DNA from: Chishuiella changwenlii
Lineage (GTDB): Bacteria > Bacteroidota > Bacteroidia > Flavobacteriales > Weeksellaceae
Reading direction: 5' to 3'
Assembly (NCBI RefSeq): GCF_900142565.1
Contig: NZ_FRBH01000004.1
Span: 248,001-312,000, forward strand
DNA: 64,000 nt
Position 1 is the first letter of the stretch. Every line of letters begins with the position of its first letter. The notes below the pieces were generated by a model. The model saw nothing but the letters and a program-made list of their open reading frames with translations, had not been told where the DNA came from and did not search any database. This document shows positions 21,040-29,406 of this stretch, piece by piece. Both the position numbers and the translations under genes were made by a program.

Positions 21040-21067
21040 AAAAAAGTCAGAAAATAAATTTTCTGAC
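21040..21067 (-). terminator. Terminator of proS
   Basis: GTCAGAAAA (21046-21054) pairs with TTTTCTGAC (21059-21067). On the minus strand it is followed by TTTTT-ATTTT. It lies 43 bases after the proS stop. Confidence 0.82.
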
Positions 21068-21109
21068 CTTTAAAATTTTACTTATTTAAAACTTTCGAAT
21101 TAAGAAATC

Positions 21110-22588
21110 TTAGTATGCTTTAGCATATAAAACTCTATATTTTGCAGGTTTCCCTGAGAAAACATCAACTCCTTCTGTAGGAATTTCAAATGCTTGAGGA
21201 ATACAACGAATTGTCGCTTTAGTAGCGTCTTTTATTGCCTCCTCTGTTTCTTCTGTTCCATCCCATAAAGCTGATAAAAAACCACCTTTTTCTTCTAAAA
21301 CAGTTTTAAATTCTTCGAAAGTAGAAACTTCTGTTATATGATTATCACGGAAATTTTTAGCTCGTTCAAATAAATTAATTTGAATGTCTTCTAATAATTT
21401 TTCTATTTCAACCGCAACATTATCTAATGTGATAAATTGTTTTTCTAAAGTATCGCGACGCGCAACCTCAACATGACCTTTTTCTAAATCTTTTGGTCCA
21501 ATTGCAACACGAACAGGAACTCCTTTTAATTCGTATTCAGCAAATTTCCAACCTGGTTTTGTTTGGCTATCATCATCAAATTTTATTGAAACACCTTTAG
21601 CTTTTAATTCAGAAGAAAAAGTATCAACTACTTTTCTAATTTCCTCTAATTGTTCATCTGTTTTATAAATAGGAACAACTACAACTTGTATTGGAGCCAA
21701 TTTTGGAGGTAAAACTAATCCTAAATCATCTGAATGAGTCATAATTAATGCACCCATTAAACGAGTAGATACTCCCCAAGATGTTGCCCAAACATATTCT
21801 TGTTTACCTTCTTTACTTGTAAATTTAACGTCAAAAGCTTTTGCAAAATTCTGTCCTAAAAAGTGAGATGTACCTGCTTGTAACGCTTTCCCATCTTGCA
21901 TTAATGCTTCAATAGTATACGTATCATCTGCACCAGCAAAACGTTCAGAATCTGATTTTCTACCTTTGACAACTGGAATAGCCATAAAGTTTTCTACCAC
22001 ATCTGCATAAACATCTTGCATTTGTTGAGCTTCAGCAATTGCTTCTTGTTTAGTTTCGTGAGCAGTGTGTCCTTCTTGCCATAAAAATTCTGCTGTTCTT
22101 AGAAATAAACGCGTTCGCATTTCCCAACGTACAACATTTGCCCATTGGTTAATTAGAATTGGTAAATCACGGTAAGATTGAATCCAGTTTTTATAAGTAC
22201 TCCAAATAATAGCTTCAGATGTTGGACGAACAATTAATTCTTCCTCCAATTTTGCATCTGGATCTACAATTAATTTTCCTTTATTATCTGGATCATTTTT
22301 TAATCTGTAATGTGTAACAACCGCACACTCTTTAGCAAAACCTTCTGCGTTTTTTTCTTCAGCTTCAAATAAACTTTTAGGAACAAATAAGGGGAAATAA
22401 GCATTTTGATGACCTGTTTCTTTAAATCTTTTGTCTAATTCTGCTTGTAGTTTTTCCCAAATAGCATATCCGTAAGGTTTAATTACCATACTTCCTCTAA
22501 CTTTCGAATTTTCAGCTAGATTCGCTTTTACAACAAGCTCGTTGTACCATTTAGAATAATCTTCAGTACGAGTTGTTAATTTTGCCAT
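21110..22588 (-). CDS. proS: Prolyl-tRNA synthetase (archaeal/eukaryote-type)
   Basis: 492-residue class II aminoacyl-tRNA synthetase. It is the shorter form without the bacterial-type editing insertion: [26 protein letters not shown] at the N-terminus (given in part), [16 protein letters not shown] (motif 2 region), [18 protein letters not shown], and a C-terminal domain ending YAKAY as in the archaeal/eukaryotic class. This type is usual in Bacteroidota. It has its own terminator, and its 116-base upstream gap holds the oppositely oriented sigma-54 promoter. Confidence 0.97.
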   Translation of the reverse strand: MAKLTTRTEDYSKWYNELVVKANLAENSKVRGSMVIKPYGYAIWEKLQAELDKRFKETGHQNAYFPLFVPKSLFEAEEKNAEGFAKECAVVTHYRLKNDPDNKGKLIVDPDAKLEEELIVRPTSEAIIWSTYKNWIQSYRDLPILINQWANVVRWEMRTRLFLRTAEFLWQEGHTAHETKQEAIAEAQQMQDVYADVVENFMAIPVVKGRKSDSERFAGADDTYTIEALMQDGKALQAGTSHFLGQNFAKAFDVKFTSKEGKQEYVWATSWGVSTRLMGALIMTHSDDLGLVLPPKLAPIQVVVVPIYKTDEQLEEIRKVVDTFSSELKAKGVSIKFDDDSQTKPGWKFAEYELKGVPVRVAIGPKDLEKGHVEVARRDTLEKQFITLDNVAVEIEKLLEDIQINLFERAKNFRDNHITEVSTFEEFKTVLEEKGGFLSALWDGTEETEEAIKDATKATIRCIPQAFEIPTEGVDVFSGKPAKYRVLYAKAY

Positions 22589-22637
22589 AATCTTCTATAT
22601 TTGTTGATAAGTTTTTTGTATTTTTTAGTATCTTTAC

Positions 22638-22654
22638 TTGGCATAAAAATTGCC
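22638..22654 (+). promoter_or_regulatory. Sigma-54 (RpoN) -24/-12 promoter
   Basis: TTGGCATAAAAATTGCC matches the RpoN consensus TTGGCAY-R-N4-TTGC, with GG at 22640-22641 and GC at 22652-22653, exactly 12 bases apart. Predicted transcription start is about 22665, giving a leader of about 40 bases to the lipoprotein ATG at 22705. It should drive the 22705 and 24058 genes. A TATCTTTA sequence just upstream (22629-22636) could be an alternative housekeeping -7 box. Confidence 0.7.
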
Positions 22655-22704
22655 TCGATATTTATGCAAATTTAAAGATTACAAATGACGTAAATTTATT
22701 AATT

Positions 22705-24039
22705 ATGAACAAAGTTTATCAAATTTCTAGCAAAATTTCTACAAGCACTCTTTTTATGGTGGTTGTATTAGGAATTTCGTCTTGTTCAACTTATCAGCCA
22801 AGTGGTTACGAAAGTGATGGTGTTTATTACAATCCAAAAACAGATAAAACCTACCAACAAGCTCATCCTCAAATTGATAATTCACAAGAAAATTCTGGCG
22901 AAATTAAAATTGGTAGTGCCTACTTCGATGCAGAAGGAAATGGTGCTGAACAATTTTTCTATCAAGACGAAACAGATAATTCACAAAATAATGCTACCCA
23001 ACAACCAACTTCTAAAGTTACCGTGAATCAGTACGGGTTAGGTGGATTAAATTATTTTGGAAATAATGACTACACTCTTTCATACAATAATAATTCTCCA
23101 TACAACTGGGGAAGAAATGATGGTGTAGAGATTAATATTTGGAACAATTATTCTCCATGGATGTATGGAGGATGGGGTTGGAACAACTGGTACGGCAATC
23201 CATATCGCTTTGGTTTCTATGATCCATGGTACGGAGGTGGTTTCGGTTGGGGAATGAATAGTCCTTTCTATGGTGGTTTCTACGATCCATGGTATGGTGG
23301 TGGTTTCGGCTTTGGTTTCTCTTCTGGATGGGGTTGGAACAGACCTTTCTACGGAGGTGGATGGGGTTGGAATAACTGGTATGGAAATCCTTACTATGGC
23401 TACGGCGGTGGTTGGGGATGGAACAGACCTAGAGGTATTTACACTCAACCAGGGCAAAGAGGAAACACAGCTATGTCTAACAGACCTATTTCTGGATTCG
23501 GTAACCGTGGACAAATATCTAATGGATATCGACCAAGTGGTGCGCAAGGACAAATGAGTACTCGTCCTACTAGAGGAGATTCTCGTCCAACTATGGGACA
23601 AGGACAAATGAATAATCGTCCTACAAGAGAATCTAGACCAACTACTAATCAAGGACAAATGAATACTCGTCCTGTTAGAGAATCTAGACCAACTACTAGT
23701 CAAGGACAAATGAACACTCGTCCTGTTAGAGAAGTTAGACCAACTACTAATCAAGGACAAATAGATAATCGTCCTAGTATGACTAGACCTACGAGAGAAG
23801 TAAGACCTAGCGCAACTCAAGGACAACAAAGACCTACATATGATACTCGTCCTACTAGAGAATATCAACAACCTAGTAGAAGTTATGACAATAACAGCAG
23901 AGGTAATATGAATTCTCGTCCTTCTTATTCTTCTCCTTCTCCAAGTAGAGGAAGTAGTATGGGATCTGGAAGCATGGGAGGTGGATCTCGTGGTAGCAGC
24001 GGTAGCATGGGAGGTGGATCTCGTGGAGGAAGAAGATAA
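22705..24039 (+). CDS. Repeat-rich surface lipoprotein (Gly/Trp/Tyr then Arg/Pro/Thr repeats)
   Basis: 444 residues. A long N-terminus and lipobox ISSC (Cys27) predict export and lipidation. Residues about 130-250 are very rich in Trp, Gly, Tyr and Phe with recurring WGWN, GGWGWN and FYDPWYGGGFG. Residues about 280-375 are 17-residue repeats of the type QGQMNTRPVRESRPTT. The tail is Ser/Gly/Arg-rich with duplicated SMGGGSRG. No enzyme domain is seen. The composition suggests an extended, sticky surface or periplasmic polymer-like protein. It is preceded by a sigma-54 promoter and followed 18 bases later by a FadL-like porin, so the two probably form an operon. Confidence 0.85.
   Translation: MNKVYQISSKISTSTLFMVVVLGISSCSTYQPSGYESDGVYYNPKTDKTYQQAHPQIDNSQENSGEIKIGSAYFDAEGNGAEQFFYQDETDNSQNNATQQPTSKVTVNQYGLGGLNYFGNNDYTLSYNNNSPYNWGRNDGVEINIWNNYSPWMYGGWGWNNWYGNPYRFGFYDPWYGGGFGWGMNSPFYGGFYDPWYGGGFGFGFSSGWGWNRPFYGGGWGWNNWYGNPYYGYGGGWGWNRPRGIYTQPGQRGNTAMSNRPISGFGNRGQISNGYRPSGAQGQMSTRPTRGDSRPTMGQGQMNNRPTRESRPTTNQGQMNTRPVRESRPTTSQGQMNTRPVREVRPTTNQGQIDNRPSMTRPTREVRPSATQGQQRPTYDTRPTREYQQPSRSYDNNSRGNMNSRPSYSSPSPSRGSSMGSGSMGGGSRGSSGSMGGGSRGGRR
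23545..23820 (+). repeat. In-frame tandem repeat array, 51-bp unit
   Basis: CAAGGACAA begins repeat units at 23545, 23599, 23650, 23701 and 23752 and recurs at 23818, giving spacings of 54, 51, 51, 51 and 66 bases. All spacings are multiples of three. The units encode QGQMNxRPxRExRPTT variants in the lipoprotein at 22705. The central three units are nearly identical at DNA level, which indicates recent duplication or homogenisation. Confidence 0.9.
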
Positions 24040-24057
24040 TTGATTTATAAATAAACA

Positions 24058-25458
24058 ATGAAAAAAATAATAACTAGTCTTTGTGTCTTAACTGGCACAT
24101 TGACTTTTGCTCAGGAATATAATAATTTATATCCAACAAATGGTATAAACTTATATTCACAAGACATGAATGTAGGGAATGCTAAATATACTGGTGTAGC
24201 AGGTGCCGTTGGTGCTTTAGGAAGTGATATTAATTCTATTGAACAAAATCCAGCTGGACTTGGTGTTGCTATTAATTCTGATGTACAAATAACATTAGGA
24301 GTATCTAACTTTAGTAACAAAACTAATTTTGGTACAAATCTTAAAGAATCTGATAGCGATTTTAATATTCAACAGTTTGGTGGAACTTTCGTTTTCGAAA
24401 ATCCTGGTTCTAAATGGAATCGTTTTACTGTTGGAGTTGCTTATCTTAATCAACGATTAAATAACTTCTCTAATATTGGAACAAATCCAAATATCAAATT
24501 TGCTAATGGAACAGGTGATACTTGGACATTTGGTGGATACACAAAAAGTATGGACGGATATAAATCTAAATTCTCTGTAAATTTTGGTTCTAGTTATGAT
24601 GATAAATTATATTTAGGTGCTGGGGTAAATTTCCATGAAACTAATTTTTCTTCTTATGAACAATATGGAGAAATTAATGACAATCAAAATAGAATGTTTG
24701 TTTACAATAGAAATGGATTTCCTGCTAGTGAAGTTGGTCAAGGATTCTCTTTATCATTAGGAGCTATTTATAAAGTAAACCATAATGTTCGTTTAGGTGC
24801 TGCTTACCATTCTCCTGTTTGGTATAATGTTTCTGAAGATTATTATGCTGCTAATGGTTTTAATGAAGCTAATAGAACTGTAGACACTTATTACTTATAC
24901 TCTTCTGATTATAATATGACTCGTGGAGGAAGATTAGTAGGTAGTTTAGGTTTTGTTATTGGTAAAAATTTCTCTTTAGGAGCAGATTATACTTACCACA
25001 TGAACAATGATACTAAATTTAAACCTTCAGGTGCATTTGCTTCGTCAAACAATTTTATAAATGATTTTGTAAAAAATTCTAGCGAAGTAAGAGTTGGAGG
25101 GGAATATCGTATAGATCGTCTTAAATTAAGAGCTGGTTATAATTATGTAACTTCTCCTTACAAAGATATATTCATGAGTAATTTAGTTGATCAGAATAAT
25201 AATTCTATTGCAAATCAACCAATCAAAAATGCATTTGCAGGAGATATTAACCGTGTAAGTTTTGGTTTAGGATATGATTTCGGAGGATTCTATATAGACG
25301 CTGCTTATCAATATCAAACACAAAAATATCAGAATTTAATTGGTAATACAGATTACATTGATGGAGAGAATTATTATGTAACATTAAATGATTCTTATGC
25401 TCCAAAAGTTAAATTAGATAATAGTTTATTCTTACTAACATTAGGTTGGCAATTTTAA
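24058..25458 (+). CDS. OmpP1/FadL/TodX-family outer-membrane transport protein
   Basis: 466 residues with a signal peptide (ending TFAQ, about residue 19). A FadL-type N-terminal segment carries a hatch-like motif (DINSIEQNPAGLG) and is followed by beta-strand repeats ending in the aromatic C-terminal strand (LFLLTLGWQF). FadL-like channels pass hydrophobic compounds such as fatty acids or aromatics across the outer membrane. It starts 18 bases after the repeat-rich lipoprotein and should share its sigma-54 promoter. A strong hairpin terminator follows. The substrate is unknown. Confidence 0.88.
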   Translation: MKKIITSLCVLTGTLTFAQEYNNLYPTNGINLYSQDMNVGNAKYTGVAGAVGALGSDINSIEQNPAGLGVAINSDVQITLGVSNFSNKTNFGTNLKESDSDFNIQQFGGTFVFENPGSKWNRFTVGVAYLNQRLNNFSNIGTNPNIKFANGTGDTWTFGGYTKSMDGYKSKFSVNFGSSYDDKLYLGAGVNFHETNFSSYEQYGEINDNQNRMFVYNRNGFPASEVGQGFSLSLGAIYKVNHNVRLGAAYHSPVWYNVSEDYYAANGFNEANRTVDTYYLYSSDYNMTRGGRLVGSLGFVIGKNFSLGADYTYHMNNDTKFKPSGAFASSNNFINDFVKNSSEVRVGGEYRIDRLKLRAGYNYVTSPYKDIFMSNLVDQNNNSIANQPIKNAFAGDINRVSFGLGYDFGGFYIDAAYQYQTQKYQNLIGNTDYIDGENYYVTLNDSYAPKVKLDNSLFLLTLGWQF

Positions 25459-25482
25459 ACTAACTAAGAAATATAACATATA

Positions 25483-25518
25483 AAAAAAATCGGATGAAGT
25501 TTTCATCCGATTTTTTTT
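25483..25518 (+). terminator. Bidirectional terminator between FadL-like and GIN-domain genes
   Basis: AAAATCGGATGAA (25486-25498) pairs with TTCATCCGATTTT (25502-25514). Runs of T follow on both strands, serving the two convergent genes. Confidence 0.9.
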
Positions 25519-25558
25519 GTATCATTTCTTAAAACTCAAGATTAATAAAATATTCTAA

Positions 25559-26317
25559 TTATTTATTTATTCTTTTAATAGATGACATACCAGAAGTTTC
25601 TACTTTCGTTTGTAAATTAACCTCATCTACATAGCGAATAGAACTTGCTCCAGAACTATCAGCAACTAATTTATTAACTGCCCAAACAGTTGTAGAACTA
25701 GCACCAGAACATTCAACAGTAACTGTAGATGCTTTTAAATCTTTTGCTGTTAAAGTAGATGCTCCAGAAACTGAAATAGCCAAATCTTGTACATTCCCCG
25801 TAATTTTCATACTAGATGCTCCAGAATTATCAATCGCAATAGAATTAGAAACGACATCTAATTTTAAGTTACTTGCTCCAGATAAATCAACAGCTAATTT
25901 TTCTACTTTTTGTGTTGGAATTACTGTTACAACAGATGCTCCAGAAACATCAAAAGAGCGTAATTTTTGATGAGGAAAACTTACTTTTATTTGTTCATTT
26001 TTCAGATTAATAGATCCTTTAATTTTTACATTTAAAATTCCGTTTTCAACCTCTGTTACAATTCGATCTAAAATATTGTCAGGAGCTTCAACTGTTACTT
26101 CACCGTTATAATTACCTTCAGTAACTGTTACATTAATCGCATTACTAATATCTATACCTTCAAAAGAAGAAATTGTTCTTTTCTGAATACTAGAATTGTC
26201 ACTAGCTTCAACTCTATCTAAATAATTAGAAGGAGATGATTTTGTATTTAAATCTACAGAGCAGCTCGCAAATCCTAACGAACCGAATACTAAAACTGGA
26301 AGAATAAGATATTTCAT
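25559..26317 (-). CDS. DUF2807 head-GIN-domain lipoprotein
   Basis: 252 residues. The lipobox (FASC, Cys19) is followed by a domain of the type named putative auto-transporter adhesin, head GIN domain (DUF2807). The sequence is built of about 20-residue rungs, each carrying SGAS or a variant (VSGASVVTV, LSGASNLKL, NSGASSMKI, VSGASTLTA, CSGASSTTV, SSGASSIRY, TSGMSSIKR), consistent with a right-handed beta-helix. Family members are common periplasmic or surface proteins in Bacteroidota with no firmly known function. It is convergent with the FadL-like gene and divergent from xth. Confidence 0.88.
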   Translation of the reverse strand: MKYLILPVLVFGSLGFASCSVDLNTKSSPSNYLDRVEASDNSSIQKRTISSFEGIDISNAINVTVTEGNYNGEVTVEAPDNILDRIVTEVENGILNVKIKGSINLKNEQIKVSFPHQKLRSFDVSGASVVTVIPTQKVEKLAVDLSGASNLKLDVVSNSIAIDNSGASSMKITGNVQDLAISVSGASTLTAKDLKASTVTVECSGASSTTVWAVNKLVADSSGASSIRYVDEVNLQTKVETSGMSSIKRINK

Positions 26318-26426
26318 AATATGTGTTTATTTATTAGATGCATAAATTAAAAAAAAGTTACACTATTTTTTCAGTTTATTAAGATAATAAACTTATCGTC
26401 ATAAAAATTTATTAATTTCGCTGTCT

Positions 26427-27191
26427 ATGAAAATCATCAGTTATAATGTAAATGGAATTCGAGCTGCAATGACTAAAGGCTTAGTTGAGTGGCTTGAAGC
26501 AGCACAACCAGACGTTTTTTGCTTACAAGAAACTAAAGCATTGCAAGAACAAGTGGATACAAAACCTTTTGAAGATTTAGGTTATCAAACGTATTGGCAT
26601 TCTGCAGATAAAAAAGGATACAGTGGTGTTGCAATTTTTTCGAAAATAAAACCAAATCACGTTCAAATTGGAACGGGAATAGATTATATTGATTTCGAAG
26701 GAAGAGTTGTAAGATTAGATTTTGATAATGTTTCTGTTATTAGTCTTTATTTACCAAGCGGAACAAACATAGATCGATTAGATTTTAAATTACAGTTTTG
26801 CGAAGATTTTAAGAATTATATAAAGGAATTAAAAATTTCTCATCCTAATCTTGTCATTTGTGGAGATTATAACATTTGTCACGAAGCAATTGATATTCAT
26901 GATCCTATAAGGAATGCAAAAGTTTCAGGATTTTTGCCAATTGAAAGAGAATGGTTATCTTCGTTCATAGAAGAATGTAATATGATAGATTCTTTTCGTT
27001 ATTTTGTAAAAGAACCTCATCATTATTCATGGTGGTCATATAGAGCAAATGCTCGTAATAATAACAAAGGATGGCGAATAGATTATAATATGGTAAGCTC
27101 ATCATTAGAAGATAAAATGAAACGAGCAACTATTTTACCAGAAGCAAAACATTCGGACCATTGTCCTATATTAATAGAATTAGACGTTTAA
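26427..27191 (+). CDS. xth: Exodeoxyribonuclease III
   Basis: 254-residue AP endonuclease/3'-5' exonuclease of base-excision repair. All conserved catalytic segments are seen: NVNGIRAA at the N-terminus, CLQETKA with the metal-binding Glu, GYSGVAIFSK, VICGDYNICHEAIDIHDP with catalytic Asp/Asn, and the C-terminal SDHCPILIEL with catalytic His. It is full length. It is followed after 10 bases by a coiled-coil lipoprotein in the same direction. Confidence 0.96.
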   Translation: MKIISYNVNGIRAAMTKGLVEWLEAAQPDVFCLQETKALQEQVDTKPFEDLGYQTYWHSADKKGYSGVAIFSKIKPNHVQIGTGIDYIDFEGRVVRLDFDNVSVISLYLPSGTNIDRLDFKLQFCEDFKNYIKELKISHPNLVICGDYNICHEAIDIHDPIRNAKVSGFLPIEREWLSSFIEECNMIDSFRYFVKEPHHYSWWSYRANARNNNKGWRIDYNMVSSSLEDKMKRATILPEAKHSDHCPILIELDV

Positions 27192-27201
27192 GATTAGATA
27201 A

Positions 27202-27714
27202 ATGAAAAAAATTGTACTTAGTTGTTTAACTGTATTCGCAATTACAAGTTGTGTTCCACAAAAACAATATCAAGAATTAGAAGGAAACTATTACAAAGCT
27301 TTAGACGAGCAATCAAATACAGCAAAAGAATTAAAGTTAGCTAATTTGAAAATAGAAAATCTAGAACAAAATCTAGAATATTCTAAAAATGAATTGTACA
27401 GAAAAGATACTGCTTTATCTGGTGCACAAGCTATGATTAGAGCTTCTCAGAGAGAGCATGATACTAATTTACAAGAATTATATTCTGCATTAAACAGTTC
27501 TGGAGAAAAATCAAAATTATTCTACAGTCAGTTAAACGAAAAAGAGAAACAAGTAACAGAGTTATCTCAAAAAATAACTGATTTTGAAGAAAAGATAGAT
27601 GCAAAAGACACTGAAATTTTTAATCTTAAAAGACAAATTTTAACATTAGAAATTAATCAAAAAGTTTCTGAAGCAAAAGCTGAACCAGCGAAGAAAACGC
27701 CAGCTAAAAAATAA
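27202..27714 (+). CDS. Coiled-coil lipoprotein resembling the N-terminal part of flavobacterial OmpA-family proteins
   Basis: 170 residues: signal peptide with lipobox ITSC (Cys17), then QKQYQELEGNYYKAL and a long coiled coil (about 35-155) rich in Glu, Lys, Leu and Asn, ending in a Lys/Ala/Pro tail. Flavobacterial OmpA-like lipoproteins often start in the same way and continue into a peptidoglycan-binding OmpA domain. Here no such domain follows and the frame ends in front of a strong terminator. It could be a genuinely short spacer lipoprotein, comparable in concept to Lpp, or a shortened relative. Confidence 0.8.
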   Translation: MKKIVLSCLTVFAITSCVPQKQYQELEGNYYKALDEQSNTAKELKLANLKIENLEQNLEYSKNELYRKDTALSGAQAMIRASQREHDTNLQELYSALNSSGEKSKLFYSQLNEKEKQVTELSQKITDFEEKIDAKDTEIFNLKRQILTLEINQKVSEAKAEPAKKTPAKK

Positions 27715-27722
27715 TTTTTATA

Positions 27723-27754
27723 AAAGTCCTATCTCTTTAGATAGGACTTTTTTT
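27723..27754 (+). terminator. Terminator after the coiled-coil lipoprotein
   Basis: AAAGTCCTATCT (27723-27734) pairs with AGATAGGACTTT (27739-27750), then a T run. Confidence 0.92.
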
Positions 27755-27772
27755 ATTTCCATAAAATCAAAC

Positions 27773-27780
27773 TAAATTTG
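27773..27780 (+). promoter_or_regulatory. -7 promoter element for the GNAT gene
   Basis: TAAATTTG matches TAnnTTTG exactly, 19 bases before the ATG at 27800. No -33 TTG is evident. Confidence 0.38.
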
Positions 27781-27799
27781 TAGCAAGTAAAAAGTTTTA

Positions 27800-28273
27800 A
27801 TGAAAGTTATTTGTGAAACAAAGAATTTAGTTTTACGCGAATTCTTCGAAATTGATGCATACGAATTATTTCAAATGAATTCGGATAAAGAATTAATGAG
27901 AATCGTTAATGAGAAACCATACAAATCTGAAGAAGAGGCAAACTTCTTTATAGAGAATATGATTAAACATTACCAAGAATTTGGTTTTGGCTTATGGGGT
28001 GTTCATGAGAAAAAAAGTGGAAGATTTGTTGGTTGGGGTGGTTTACGCCAAACAAAATATGGTGCAATAATTAATATTCGTTTAAAGCGTAAATTTCAAA
28101 ACAAAGGATATGGAACCGAAGTTCTAAATGTTATTGTAGATTATGCAAAAAATGAATTAAAATTAGATAAAATTGCTGCTAAAGCAAATGCAAACCAACC
28201 AGAAACATTAAAGCTTTTACAAAAGTCTAAATTGACTAAAAGCGAAGATAACGAGTTAGTTTATAAATTATAA
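27800..28273 (+). CDS. GNAT-family N-acetyltransferase (RimJ/RimL type)
   Basis: 157 residues with the GNAT fold pattern: N-terminal LVLREFFEIDAYELF, central FGLWGVHEKKSGRFVGWGGLR, the acetyl-CoA pyrophosphate-binding loop RKFQNKGYGTEVL (Q/R-x-x-G-x-G/A type), and a C-terminal VVDYAKNELKLDKIAAKANANQPETLKLLQ segment (quoted in part). The substrate may be a protein N-terminus or a small amine. It is a single-gene unit bounded by terminators on both sides. Confidence 0.88.
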   Translation: MKVICETKNLVLREFFEIDAYELFQMNSDKELMRIVNEKPYKSEEEANFFIENMIKHYQEFGFGLWGVHEKKSGRFVGWGGLRQTKYGAIINIRLKRKFQNKGYGTEVLNVIVDYAKNELKLDKIAAKANANQPETLKLLQKSKLTKSEDNELVYKL

Positions 28274-28312
28274 AAAAATAGCTGTTTAAAATTAAACAGC
28301 TATTTTTTTTAT
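28274..28312 (+). terminator. Bidirectional terminator between GNAT and DUF4136 genes
   Basis: AAAATAGCTGTTTA (28275-28288) pairs with the matching arm starting at 28293, with T runs on both strands. It serves two convergent genes whose ends are only 35 bases apart. Confidence 0.88.
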
Positions 28313-28836
28313 TTTGCTTTAGGAGGGAAATTCTTTAGTAATTTCATAACTCCACTATCTACTCTAGCTTCACGCACTGCTGGGGAAGCATTTAAAGGCA
28401 TTTCAAGTTTTAATATTCCTTGCCAAACTAAACGTCCTTCATTTAACATAGAAACTGTATAGTTCTGATTTAGTTTTTGAGAAGTAATTGGAATTCCTAC
28501 CGAAACTCCTCCTCCAAATCCGATTCCGCCTGTTCCTAATCCTAAACCAACATTAGATGTTTGTTTTTTAGATACGTATTCTTCTGGAACGACATGAATA
28601 ACTAAATTATTTTCCGCAGATTTCTGAAATCCTTTAAATAACATTCCTTTTTCTATCGATTTAAATAATCGAGCAGAATCCAAGTCATTTAATCTAACAC
28701 GATCTGTTTTAGAAAACGTGTAAGATTTATTTGTATCAAAATTAAAATTTCTATCATAATCTACTGATACTTTTTGTGTGTTACATGAAACAATAGTTAA
28801 GATGATAACACTTAAAAAAAATATTCTTTTCATCAT
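28309..28836 (-). CDS. DUF4136 domain-containing lipoprotein
   Basis: 175 residues with a signal peptide and lipobox IVSC (Cys18). The mature region follows the DUF4136 pattern: VSVDYDRNFNFDTNKSYTF near the start, then a Gly-rich loop (LGLGTGGIGFGGGVSVGI) and a C-terminal YTVSMLNEGRLVWQG strand pair. Function is unknown. Two adjacent Met codons allow the start at residue 1 or 2. It begins 1 base after the Nudix gene ends, so the two are one operon. Confidence 0.85.
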   Translation of the reverse strand: MMKRIFFLSVIILTIVSCNTQKVSVDYDRNFNFDTNKSYTFSKTDRVRLNDLDSARLFKSIEKGMLFKGFQKSAENNLVIHVVPEEYVSKKQTSNVGLGLGTGGIGFGGGVSVGIPITSQKLNQNYTVSMLNEGRLVWQGILKLEMPLNASPAVREARVDSGVMKLLKNFPPKAK

Positions 28837-28837
28837 T

Positions 28838-29350
28838 TTATAAGGTTTTTATATAATTTTCTACAACACTTCTCAGTGAATCGAAACCTATTTCTTCTAA
28901 CTTAATATCTTTTATAGAAATCCATTTCACATCTGCAATTTCTTCCTTTTCTAATATTATTTCCTCGTCTGGAAAATCTGCTACAAAAGCTAAATCACAT
29001 GTTTTATATGGAATCCCTTTATATTCATAATCATTTGGTCGAGAAAGAAAATAATTGAAATTTTCTATCGGAATAGTAATTCCTAATTCCTCTTCTATCT
29101 CACGTTGACAAGTTCTTTCTGCTGATTCGTCTGGATCTGTAAAACCACCAGCTAAATCTAACATTCCTTTCTTTGGTTCTTTATTACGAACTGTAAAAAG
29201 AATTTTATCGTCTTTTTTTAAGATTACTGCGACAGCGGCTGCTACGTTTTGATAATATACTAAATCGCAAGTTGAACAAGACATTCTCCTAAAATTAAAT
29301 TGATCGATAGAACTACCACAATTAGGACAATATTTAAAAGATTTTATCAT
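28838..29350 (-). CDS. Nudix hydrolase with N-terminal zinc ribbon
   Basis: 170 residues. An N-terminal four-cysteine zinc ribbon (CPNCG at 8-12 and CSTC about 25-28) precedes a Nudix domain with the full Nudix box GFTDPDES-AERTCQREIEEELGI (Gx5Ex7REUxEExGU). This arrangement resembles the second half of NADH pyrophosphatase NudC, but the diagnostic C-terminal SQPWPFPxS motif of NudC is not seen, so the substrate is open. It is transcribed with the DUF4136 lipoprotein. Confidence 0.9.
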   Translation of the reverse strand: MIKSFKYCPNCGSSIDQFNFRRMSCSTCDLVYYQNVAAAVAVILKKDDKILFTVRNKEPKKGMLDLAGGFTDPDESAERTCQREIEEELGITIPIENFNYFLSRPNDYEYKGIPYKTCDLAFVADFPDEEIILEKEEIADVKWISIKDIKLEEIGFDSLRSVVENYIKTL

Positions 29351-29406
29351 AAGGTTTCATGTGTTTATTGGTCAAGTTAAAGTTAGCCAAATAATTTTAT
29401 AAATAA

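Noticed and set aside
23080-23871. 263-residue minus-strand ORF opposite the repeat-rich lipoprotein
   Set aside because: It is the antisense shadow of a repetitive, Gly/Arg/Pro-rich coding sequence, with Ser/Arg/Thr-rich nonsense composition, no start context and no family.
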